In this document: one piece after another, positions 58,734 through 64,000 of the stretch
Position numbering within the stretch: the first letter of the stretch is position 1
How the letters are laid out: each line of letters opens with the position of its first letter
Source of the DNA: Paracoccus haematequi
Lineage (GTDB): Bacteria; Pseudomonadota; Alphaproteobacteria; Rhodobacterales; Rhodobacteraceae
Direction of reading: 5' to 3'
Length of the DNA stretch: 64,000 nucleotides
NCBI RefSeq assembly: GCF_900631945.1
Contig: NZ_UZWE01000030.1
Coordinates: 1 to 64,000 of the forward strand
Notes under the pieces: model-generated
Seen by the model: the letters and a program-made list of their open reading frames with translations, nothing else
The model's database searches: none
Told to the model about the DNA's origin: nothing
Translations under genes and position numbers: made by a program

Positions 58734-59207
58734 TCAGGTTTCCAGGACTTCGATCGGCTCCATGTCCAGTCCCACCGTCACGGTCCCGGAGACTACGCCG
58801 TTGGTGGTGGCGCTGCGGGTGACGCCGAAGACTTTGCCCACGAAGTAATCCTTGCGGGGTTCGTCCGCGGCGGTATCCACCTTGGGGTATTCGATCTTGA
58901 AGGCGCGCTGTTTCTTGTCGGCCTTGGCCGCCTTCAGAATGATCTGGCCCGCGTCGGAGGGATCATAGGCCATCGGAATTTGCAGCGAACCCGCGTTCGA
59001 AGGACCGTGGAACTTCTCCTGCACCCCCGTTTTCAGGGGCGTGTGGGTGACGACCTCGGACGAGCCGCCATATTCCGGGATTTCGGTGATTTCCCCGACC
59101 TCGACCCAGGTGGTAACGGCGGTGAAGCCTGCCTCGGTCAGCGTGGCGGGAAGCGTGGCGGAGACGAAGAGGATCGTCCCGATGCCGGTCGTCAGATTAT
59201 CGGCCAT
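58734..59207 (-). CDS. Major tail tube protein
   Basis: 157 residues. Beta-rich with the phage tail-tube core: TTWVEVGEITEIPEYGG, VVTHTPLKTGVQEKFHGPSNAGSLQIPMAYDP, GQIILKAAKADKKQRAFKIEYP, VSGTVTVGLDMEPIEV. It polymerises around the tape measure to form the tail tube. It sits between tail terminator and chaperone genes, its usual place. Start: MADNLTT ATG at 59207; the 6-residue longer version is unsupported. Confidence 0.85.
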   Translation of the reverse strand: MADNLTTGIGTILFVSATLPATLTEAGFTAVTTWVEVGEITEIPEYGGSSEVVTHTPLKTGVQEKFHGPSNAGSLQIPMAYDPSDAGQIILKAAKADKKQRAFKIEYPKVDTAADEPRKDYFVGKVFGVTRSATTNGVVSGTVTVGLDMEPIEVLET

Positions 59208-59222
59208 GGTTTGCCCTTTCAG

Positions 59223-59250
59223 CAAAACAGAACGGCCCGCCGGTGGCGGG
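59223..59250 (-). terminator. Hairpin upstream of the tail tube gene
   Basis: Perfect CCCGCC / GGCGGG stem with a 3-base loop and a broken T-run (CCGTTCTGTTTTGC) on the minus strand, before the leader of the tail tube gene. Weaker terminator than the others. Confidence 0.45.
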
Positions 59251-59318
59251 GTGATGCGTCCCAGGTTGGTTGATTGCCCCCTGTTCGCCCGTTCAGGCAG
59301 CCCGGTGGCGGGGCAAGG

Positions 59319-59693
59319 TCAGACGGCGATCCAGTCGATGCTGACGGGTACGCGGTAATCCGTGTCGGTGGTATAGCCCGGCAGCACCTGCGACCGGACG
59401 ATGGTCAGCCGGCCGAGGCGCAGGGCCCTCGGGAAGCGCGCCCTGATTGTCGCAGCCAGGTCGTCGGCGGACGTTGCGAAGGCGTTCAGGTCGGCCACGA
59501 CGACCACGATTTGCCGCCCTTCGCTGTAGCCCTTGCCCCCCGCCAGCGCGCGGTCAGTGTCGCTACGTGCGGCGTTCTGCATCACCAGGTAGGGGCGTGC
59601 GGGCAGCGGGGTCGTGCGGTTCGGCCAGACTATGCGCGGGAAAGCTGCCAAGAGGTGCTGGCCGATGGCGTTCTGGATGCCGGATGGTGTCAC
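59319..59693 (-). CDS. Tail terminator/completion protein
   Basis: 124 residues. Fold pattern of gpU-like tail terminators: an N-terminal helix (IQNAIGQHLLAAFP), strands RPYLVMQNAARSDTD, then RQIVVVVADLN and LNAFATSADDLAATIRARFP. It caps the tail tube and joins it to the head. Overlaps the next gene by 4 bases, in the expected order connector, terminator, tube. Assignment rests mostly on order and size. Confidence 0.7.
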   Translation of the reverse strand: MTPSGIQNAIGQHLLAAFPRIVWPNRTTPLPARPYLVMQNAARSDTDRALAGGKGYSEGRQIVVVVADLNAFATSADDLAATIRARFPRALRLGRLTIVRSQVLPGYTTDTDYRVPVSIDWIAV

Positions 59694-60121
59694 TTCTTCA
59701 CCTCGGCCGCGCGCTTCTCCACGAACTCGCTGAACCGGGCGGCGTTGGCGCCGACGAAATGCGCCCCCTCCTGTTCGTATTCGCGGCCCAGGCTGTCGGT
59801 GCCGACGAAGCCGTATTCGATCCGTGCAGCGTGATCCGCCGTCCAGGCGAACTCCATCACGTCGCCCAGCTCCATGCCCGCGATCTTGACCACATAGGCA
59901 TCGGCCCCTTGTGCCCCGTCCACAGTCAGGCTGTTGATCAGCTCCGACGTATCGACCGGGATCTTGCCCTGTTCCGGCGGCCCGCCCCGGATCGCAGCTT
60001 TCGGCTGCGGCGTCTGCGCGGCCTCCAGAACGTCCTGCACGCTCTCACGCATGATGTGGCGCATGTTGCCCTTGGCCTGATCGCAGAGACCGGCCAGCGA
60101 GGCGGTGAATGTTTTCGCCAT
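59690..60121 (-). CDS. HK97 gp10-like head-tail connector (neck) protein
   Basis: 143 residues. Typical gp10 arrangement: an N-terminal helix, then PVDTSELINSLTVDG, VVKIAGMELGDVMEFAW and AARIEYGFVGTDSLGREYEQEGAHFVGANAARFSEFVEKRA. It lies before the tail terminator. Start: ATG at 60121, one base into the upstream minor-head gene's stop. Functions between head and tail; here without a head module. Confidence 0.75.
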   Translation of the reverse strand: MAKTFTASLAGLCDQAKGNMRHIMRESVQDVLEAAQTPQPKAAIRGGPPEQGKIPVDTSELINSLTVDGAQGADAYVVKIAGMELGDVMEFAWTADHAARIEYGFVGTDSLGREYEQEGAHFVGANAARFSEFVEKRAAEVKK

Positions 60122-61164
60122 CAGTCTCTCCGGTAGATCAACCGATAGATCGCAACGCACTTGCAGCCAATGCTGTGCTTGGCCCCGCCGCGCGGATCGT
60201 GCGGGTAGGCCATCCGCGTCCCGTCCGGGAACTCGAAATCCTCACCCAGATTCACCTTCGTTCCATCCATCGCACGATGGTCTGGGCGCGGCTCGCGCTG
60301 CGGGCTGTGCTGCCAGCGGACGCTGACGGCCTCTATGTCCGGATTTTCCAGCATCTGGCTGTATGCCTCATGCCGCCCCGCCGCCTGCGCCGTGAACGCC
60401 TCGTTCTGCGAGATGACCCGCCCGCGATAGGCCAGCGCCCGGTTCTTGTGGCTGGTCATCATCTGCTCGATATCGGCCGCAGCCAGCCTGCGCCCTTCCT
60501 TGATGGCCTTCGCCACGCGCGGCAGATACCGGGCATCGCTCAACGCATATCGGGGCTTTCGCTTGCCGGTGGCCCGGTCCACCACGAAGTATTCCCGCAG
60601 CCGCGCCGGGTCCGAGAGGGTCGCGCGGGCGTTGATCAGGTGGTCCGCCGTTTCAGCCGTCAGCCCGACGCTCCCGCCCTCGCGCCGCTTCGTCACCCGG
60701 TTCATCCGCCCCGTGATGTCCAGCGCCGCCTGCCGAGCGGGCCGGTTCTTCTCCATCGCATCCGTCAGCACCAGGCGCATCGCTTCGGTCTGCTCGCGCT
60801 CGATGACCTGCACCAGCGCGGCGCCCTGGTTGCGGATCAGCGTCTCGGCGCGAGGGTGGCGACCGTTGAACCCGAACCGCCCTTGCAGCCCTTGGGGCAG
60901 CGCCTCGCCGACCATCGCCCCGCCGGTTAGGAACGTGCCGCGAACCGCCTCTTCCAACGGCCACAGCAGCGACTGGTCGAACCGTAACATCTCCATCGCC
61001 GCAGCCATGTCCCGCCGCTCCAGCGCGTCGACCAGGGCGCCCAGGTCCACCCTGCCCCGCGCAGCGTAGATCGCGGCCAGGAACGCGTCCCTGATCTGCT
61101 GTTCGGCACCGGCCAGCAGCGTCTCAATCGCGGCGATCTGGGTGCGGGTCGGGTTGCGGGCCAT
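60121..61164 (-). CDS. Phage minor head / head morphogenesis protein (SPP1 gp7/Mu F-like)
   Basis: 347 residues. Long helical region (about 1-240), with a C-terminal domain holding WQHSPQREPRPDHRAMDG, YPHDPRGGA and SIGCKCVAIYR, the Cys-containing C-terminal domain of the gp7 family that sits near the portal. It is the only head-type gene left and lies on the tail side of the connectors. Start: ATG at 61164. A hairpin and T5 lie just upstream. Confidence 0.8.
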   Translation of the reverse strand: MARNPTRTQIAAIETLLAGAEQQIRDAFLAAIYAARGRVDLGALVDALERRDMAAAMEMLRFDQSLLWPLEEAVRGTFLTGGAMVGEALPQGLQGRFGFNGRHPRAETLIRNQGAALVQVIEREQTEAMRLVLTDAMEKNRPARQAALDITGRMNRVTKRREGGSVGLTAETADHLINARATLSDPARLREYFVVDRATGKRKPRYALSDARYLPRVAKAIKEGRRLAAADIEQMMTSHKNRALAYRGRVISQNEAFTAQAAGRHEAYSQMLENPDIEAVSVRWQHSPQREPRPDHRAMDGTKVNLGEDFEFPDGTRMAYPHDPRGGAKHSIGCKCVAIYRLIYRRD

Positions 61165-61179
61165 TGCGCCTCGTCATGC

Positions 61180-61202
61180 AAAAAGCCCCGCCGAAGCGGG
61201 GC
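61180..61202 (-). terminator. Hairpin and T5 just upstream of the minor head gene
   Basis: Perfect GCCCCGC / GCGGGGC stem with a CGAA-type tetraloop, followed by TTTTTGCATG on the minus strand. The ATG of the motif is in another frame than the minor head gene, whose ATG is 12 bases further. Confidence 0.7.
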
Positions 61203-61224
61203 CGGAATAATTGCTGCGGCCAGA

Positions 61225-61386
61225 TTAGTTCAGGAAGGCCAAGAGGCTTGTTGAGGCCAAAAACGCGGCGATTACTGCCAGGGCAATGGCGATCATCGGG
61301 CTGCCCCATGCTGATGGCTTAGGATACCGAGGGCGCCCGTTCTTCAACTGCTTCGCGGGATCGTAAGCAAGATCGCGGTCATCCAT
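61225..61386 (-). CDS. Small tail-anchored membrane protein, hypothetical
   Basis: 53 residues: a charged start (MDDRDLAYDPAKQLKNG) and a C-terminal transmembrane helix (MIAIALAVIAAFLASTSLLAFL). ATG at 61386 with AAGGGAA ahead. It overlaps the preceding small gene by 8 bases. Confidence 0.55.
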   Translation of the reverse strand: MDDRDLAYDPAKQLKNGRPRYPKPSAWGSPMIAIALAVIAAFLASTSLLAFLN

Positions 61387-61558
61387 TATCAGTTCCCTTG
61401 CCTCGCGCTGCATCCACCATACCAGCAACGAAGGCGGCGCGCATCAACTCATCGCCGAAGGCAAAGGCGGACGCGGGCAGGATTGCGCAGATGCGGGCGT
61501 GGTCGATGTTGCCACGGTCGAGGTGCCACAGGATGCACCAGCACTGGTAAAGGCTCAT
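61379..61558 (-). CDS. Very small hypothetical protein (59 residues)
   Basis: A frame of 59 codons from ATG at 61558 to TGA at 61379, starting MSLYQCWCILWHLDRGNID and ending KGTDNG. It fills the space between the head-closure gene and the small membrane gene, with its stop overlapping the next gene by 8 bases, as expected in a compact phage operon. Its ribosome site is weak. No homolog recognised. Confidence 0.45.
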   Translation of the reverse strand: MSLYQCWCILWHLDRGNIDHARICAILPASAFAFGDELMRAAFVAGMVDAARGKGTDNG

Positions 61559-61567
61559 GCCGCCAGC

Positions 61568-61993
61568 CTACGCCGCGACCTCGACCTCAAACAAGAGCGC
61601 CGTGTCGCCGGGCTTCACCGGATTGACCCGAGCGATCTCATGCATCCCGTCCGCCAACTCAATCCGGTCGCCCATCTGCGGCGCGACACCCTTCGCCGCG
61701 ATCAACACGACGCGCACGGTCCTTGGCAGTAGTGCGCCGCTGTCATCGCGGCTATAGCGCGTGGTCGCGCCCTTATCCACGGCGATGACCGGGATCTGCA
61801 TCGGCACCGGATCGGGGATCGTCGTCGGATCATCGTCGCCGCCAATCGGTTCGACCTCCCACGGGTTCTGCGGGCCGTCGCCGTCCGACGGGGCGCCGGT
61901 CAGCGCGGGCAGGCGGTAGAGCGTGGCGGGGGCGCCGAAGCGGGTGATCAGCCTGTCGGCCGTGGATTGCAGCCGGGAATAGTCGAAGCCCAT
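61568..61993 (-). CDS. Head closure/connector-type protein
   Basis: 141 residues: MGFDYSRLQSTADRLITRFGAPATLYRL, then a beta-rich middle with MQIPVIAVDKG and LLPRTVRVVLIAAKG and a C-terminal VNPVKPGDTALLFEVEVAA. The mix of a short N-terminal helix and a small beta barrel fits the stopper/adaptor connectors of siphophages. Overlaps the upstream connector gene by one base. Confidence 0.6.
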   Translation of the reverse strand: MGFDYSRLQSTADRLITRFGAPATLYRLPALTGAPSDGDGPQNPWEVEPIGGDDDPTTIPDPVPMQIPVIAVDKGATTRYSRDDSGALLPRTVRVVLIAAKGVAPQMGDRIELADGMHEIARVNPVKPGDTALLFEVEVAA

Positions 61994-62454
61994 CACACCA
62001 CCATGACGCCGATGCCGAGGCCTGGCGCGGCGATCAGGCCGCGCAGCATCGGCCGTAGCCAATCGAATGATAGGCCCCCGACATCGGCGACCGATGCGCC
62101 GACATATTCGACCTCAATGGGCCCGACTTTTTCGCGCTTCACAGCAGCCGAGCCATCCACGCCCGCGAAAGTCTCTCTCCCATGGCTTTCCGCAGCTAGG
62201 CGGGCCGCGACATGGCCCACACGGATCAGCTCGACCGCGCCCAGCGGATACCACTGGAAATGCCCGGCCAGCCAACGGGAGACCCGCACAAGCGATGCCT
62301 CCTGCACGGTTTCATCCGCAGCGATCCATTGCGCCATGGCAGTTTCCGGCGCGGCGACGGCGGCCTCGGGTTCGAGATAGGCCAGTGCGTCGGCAAGGCT
62401 GATGAACGACTGCGCCTCGGGATCGGTCAGCAGGTTTCCGACGATCAGGGGCAT
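61993..62454 (-). CDS. Head-tail connector, DnaT-like adaptor
   Basis: 153 residues. PEAQSFISLADALAYLEP at the start is the SFIS...A-Y motif of the adaptor proteins annotated as DnaT-like, then helices with LVRVSRWLAGHFQWYP and HVAARLAAESHG. ATG at 62454 follows GAGGA; a TTG two codons earlier is possible. It attaches below the portal in intact phages. Confidence 0.65.
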   Translation of the reverse strand: MPLIVGNLLTDPEAQSFISLADALAYLEPEAAVAAPETAMAQWIAADETVQEASLVRVSRWLAGHFQWYPLGAVELIRVGHVAARLAAESHGRETFAGVDGSAAVKREKVGPIEVEYVGASVADVGGLSFDWLRPMLRGLIAAPGLGIGVMVV

Positions 62455-62456
62455 GG

Positions 62457-62687
62457 TCAATCCTCATCGCTGCAAAAATCGCCGTTCATGAGCTTGGTCT
62501 TGAACACCTCGACCAGCCACAGAACGTCGCTGCGATCTTTCAGGGCCGGGCTGGCCCGGCCGTCGAAATTCCCGTCCTTGTCCCATCCGAGGATCAGAAC
62601 TTGGTCATAGACGCCAATGGCCTGCTCAAGCACGTTGTCTGGGCTATCCGCCGCATTCTGCGGATAGAACTTAACGACCTCTGACAT
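62457..62687 (-). CDS. Small prophage protein, hypothetical
   Basis: 76 residues: FYPQNAADSPDNVLEQAIGVYDQVLILGWDKDGNFDGRASPALKDRSDVLWLVEVFKTKLMNG. The WDKDGNF...LWLVE pattern occurs in small phage proteins of unknown role. ATG at 62687. Confidence 0.55.
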   Translation of the reverse strand: MSEVVKFYPQNAADSPDNVLEQAIGVYDQVLILGWDKDGNFDGRASPALKDRSDVLWLVEVFKTKLMNGDFCSDED

Positions 62688-62751
62688 GGCTCGACCTCGA
62701 AATGGAGAAGCTCTCGGGTTGGTCGAGGCGGCATGCGCCGCCCCGCCGTGG

Positions 62752-62955
62752 TTACTTCCTGTCGTCTGCCTTCGGCGCAGGCTTGTCTGCCTCGACGGAC
62801 AGATGACCGGCTACGACCGCAGCGGCGAAGCCCTTGGTCTTCACCGGCTCCCCATCCAGCGAGGCGCCGGGCGCGATATGCGCCTGACGCACCTTGTCGC
62901 CGTCCTTGACGTTCACGACGCGAACGGCCTGCGATTTGTTGACGATCCGTGCCAT
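62752..62955 (-). CDS. Small connector-side protein at the deletion junction
   Basis: 67 residues, MARIVNKSQAVRVVNVKDGDKVRQAHIAP...: a small beta domain then a Lys/Ala tail. Sequences of this type occur next to major capsid genes. It has no ribosome binding site of its own: the bases just upstream (CTGCCTG) already belong to the integrase fragment of the opposite strand. So the deletion breakpoint is at, or a few bases from, its start codon. Confidence 0.55.
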   Translation of the reverse strand: MARIVNKSQAVRVVNVKDGDKVRQAHIAPGASLDGEPVKTKGFAAAVVAGHLSVEADKPAPKADDRK

Positions 62956-62956
62956 C

Positions 62957-63319
62957 AGGCAGACCGATCTGGACTTGCTGAAACAGGCCATCAGCCAGGC
63001 GCCGCGCCACATGACATGGCTGGTGACGAAGTTCGGCGCTGCCCGGTCCCACAAGGCTTTCAGCAGTTGGTTCGCGGATGCCGCTGCGAAAGCAGGTCTG
63101 ACGGATGGGAAATCAGCCCATGGCCTGCGCAAGGCCCGCGCCGAATCGCTGGCCGAGGCCGGGGCCACGACCCATCAGATTGCGGCCTGGACCGGCCATG
63201 AAACCCTGTCCGAGGTGCAGCGATACTCCAAGGCGGCAAACCGGAAACGGCTGCTCTCCGGACCGGATCGGGAACGGAAATTGGAAACCGTTATGGAAAC
63301 CGGATCGGAAACCGCTTGA
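62957..63319 (+). pseudogene. Truncated tyrosine-recombinase integrase (C-terminal catalytic part)
   Basis: About 120 codons with no own start. Visible parts: MTWLVTKFGAARSHKAFSSWF, box II HGLRKARAESLAEAGATT (His-x-x-Arg), the WTGHETLSEVQRY segment with the catalytic His and the nucleophile Tyr. The first catalytic Arg region and the N-terminal DNA-binding domain are missing, so it cannot be active. It abuts a connector-side phage gene on the other strand: a deletion joined them. Its 3' end contains three 12-bp-spaced repeats near attR. Confidence 0.85.
63282..63314 (+). repeat. Three repeats of [T/C]GGAAACCG with 12-bp period near attR
   Basis: TGGAAACCG at 63282 and 63294 and CGGAAACCG at 63306: exact 12-base spacing, inside the 3' end of the integrase fragment and about 40 bases from attR. 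The same nonamer occurs near attL (31524). Likely integrase arm-type binding sites. Confidence 0.5.
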
Positions 63320-63352
63320 AATCGCATTGAGAACAATGCTCTAGAGATTCAC

Positions 63353-63429
63353 TGGCGATCCCGGAAGGAATCGAACCCTCAACCTGCCGATTAGAAGTCG
63401 GCTGCTCTATCCAGTTGAGCTACGGGACC
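63353..63429 (-). tRNA. tRNA-Arg (anticodon TCT), prophage attachment site
   Basis: A complete cloverleaf on the minus strand: acceptor GGTCCCG/CGGGATC with a G-T at position 2, anticodon stem GCCGA/TCGGC around CTTCTAA giving TCT, T arm GGTTCGATTCC, encoded CCA. The 3' half at the prophage edge was most likely supplied by the phage, because the old 3' half persists decayed at 31419-31472. Confidence 0.95.
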
Positions 63430-63470
63430 GTCAGGCCGATGTTTTGCGGGATCGCAGGCCGATGCGCAAG

Positions 63471-63938
63471 TCACAGCGTGCGGGTCATGAAGACGCTGTT
63501 CGGATCGGGACGATAGGCCCCGAAAGGCGGGCATTCGACGAAACCGCCGCGCGCATACAGACCCCGCGCGGCGGCAAAGCCGGGCTGCGCGCCGGTTTCC
63601 AGCGACAACCGCGTCAGCCCGACCCGGCGCGCATGGTCGATCAGCCGGTCCAGCATCAGCCGCGACAGGCCCCCGCCCCGTGCTTCGGCCAGGATGTGCA
63701 TGGACTTGATCTCTCCATGCCGGAGATCCAGGCGCTTCAGCGCCGCCATGCCCACAGGGGCACCGGCGCGGCGCAGCACGAAAAAGTCGATCTGCGGCGA
63801 AACCAGCGTCTCGCGCGGCATCATGTGGATGGATTCGGGCGGCGTATCGGCGTGCATGTCCGCAGTGTGGCGCTGGAACAGCAGGGCCAGGTCGTCGGCC
63901 AGCGGCGATTCGGCGGCAAAGGACAGCGTTTCCGTCAC
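63471..63938 (-). CDS. GNAT family N-acetyltransferase
   Basis: 155 residues. GNAT motif A is seen in GEIKSMHILAEARGGGLSRLMLDRLIDHARRVGLTRLSLETGA (pantetheine-binding R/G-rich loop ARGGGLS), then GFAAARGLYARGGFVECPPFGAY (motif B). Transfers an acetyl group from acetyl-CoA to an amine; substrate unknown. It stands outside the prophage and reads toward the tRNA. ATG at 63938. Confidence 0.9.
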   Translation of the reverse strand: MTETLSFAAESPLADDLALLFQRHTADMHADTPPESIHMMPRETLVSPQIDFFVLRRAGAPVGMAALKRLDLRHGEIKSMHILAEARGGGLSRLMLDRLIDHARRVGLTRLSLETGAQPGFAAARGLYARGGFVECPPFGAYRPDPNSVFMTRTL

Positions 63939-63964
63939 GGGCGGCCCCTGGGAAGGCGGACAGC

Positions 63965-63989
63965 AAAAGGGCGGCCGCGCGGGCCGCCC
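63965..63989 (-). terminator. Terminator of a minus-strand transcript entering from the right
   Basis: An 8-bp perfect GGGCGGCC / GGCCGCCC stem with GCGC loop and TTTT on the minus-strand side. It precedes the acetyltransferase start, so it ends whatever gene lies beyond the window's right edge. Confidence 0.65.
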
Positions 63990-64000
63990 CTGACAATAGT

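Larger units (their letters stand above)
31419..63409. mobile_element. Defective prophage integrated in tRNA-Arg(TCT)
   Basis: About 32 kb bounded by matching tRNA sequence. Pieces of the tRNA gene at 31419-31435 and 31459-31472 are identical to 63351-63367 and 63396-63409. Contents: connector, tail tube, frameshifted tail chaperone, tape measure, fibre and lysis genes on the minus strand, plus regulator, toxin-antitoxin and secreted-protein cargo. Missing are terminase, portal, major capsid, head protease and replication genes, and the integrase is truncated. A long-tailed (siphovirus-type) ancestor is inferred from the chaperone/tape-measure layout. Confidence 0.9.

Noticed and set aside
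31419..63409. Gene transfer agent (RcGTA-type) cluster
   Set aside because: RcGTA-type clusters carry terminase, portal and capsid genes and are not bounded by tRNA attachment repeats. Here these genes are missing and the tRNA repeats are clear.
1..64000. CRISPR arrays or insertion sequences
   Set aside because: No regularly spaced direct repeats of 24-40 bases and no transposase-like protein were found. The only periodic repeat is the short 12-bp one at 63282.

Overview
The window looks like the chromosome of a high-GC alphaproteobacterium of the Rhodobacteraceae, most likely Paracoccus or a close relative. The evidence is the company of small conserved family genes (a MmcB-type repair protein next to a DUF6324-like protein, DUF883 and holin-X-like membrane proteins), a tRNA-His with A73 and no G-1 pair as known for alphaproteobacteria, and CDS style and codon use that are consistently GC-rich. 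The genus is an inference; no rRNA is present.

Region 1 (1-31.4 kb) is ordinary chromosome. It starts with a gene tail, a small lipoprotein, bolA-grxD (iron-sulfur handling), two envelope stress-type membrane proteins, tRNA-His, mmcB, a possible new structured RNA at 3434-3692, an outer-membrane DUF481 protein, and ribE-nusB. A capsule block follows (kpsS, outer-membrane export lipoprotein, kpsC), then a complete sulfate/thiosulfate ABC importer (cysA-sbp-cysT-cysW), the C4-dicarboxylate system (dctBD divergent from dctA; this DctD has lost the key ATPase and sigma-54 contact motifs), and a long minus-strand operon livJ-livG-livF-livH-livM-GMC oxidoreductase-gamma-glutamyltransferase-2-hydroxyacid dehydrogenase. 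That operon is divergent from a LysR regulator that is followed by an amino-acid permease.

Region 2 (31.42-63.41 kb) is a defective prophage integrated in tRNA-Arg(TCT). Its right end is the intact tRNA; its left end keeps two decayed pieces of the displaced tRNA. On the minus strand it carries head-tail connectors, tail terminator, tail tube, a tail-assembly chaperone pair with a -1 frameshift site (T TTT TTG), tape measure, distal tail and fibre genes, and a lysis module (holin-like, spanin-like position, Zn amidase). There is no terminase, portal, capsid protease or major capsid gene. The integrase is only a C-terminal fragment fused next to a connector-side gene, so a deletion removed the head module and the integrase N-terminus together. 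What is left is a tail plus lysis package.

Between the tail chaperone and the tape measure, normally neighbours, sits an 8.4 kb cargo block (49.3-57.7 kb) of non-structural genes: four predicted secreted proteins including a translationally coupled pair of trypsin-like proteases in a lower-GC cassette flanked by 17-bp direct repeats, a Doc toxin-antitoxin pair, an ORF6N regulator, two divergent ribbon-helix-helix regulators over a three-operator array, a DUF2380 secreted protein, and a Panacea-domain antitoxin with a likely cognate toxin. A VPLPA-CTERM-like surface protein sits between the lysis and fibre genes. Several late genes are preceded by an intrinsic-terminator-like hairpin ending almost on the start codon.

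Region 3 (63.43-64 kb) returns to chromosome with a GNAT acetyltransferase.
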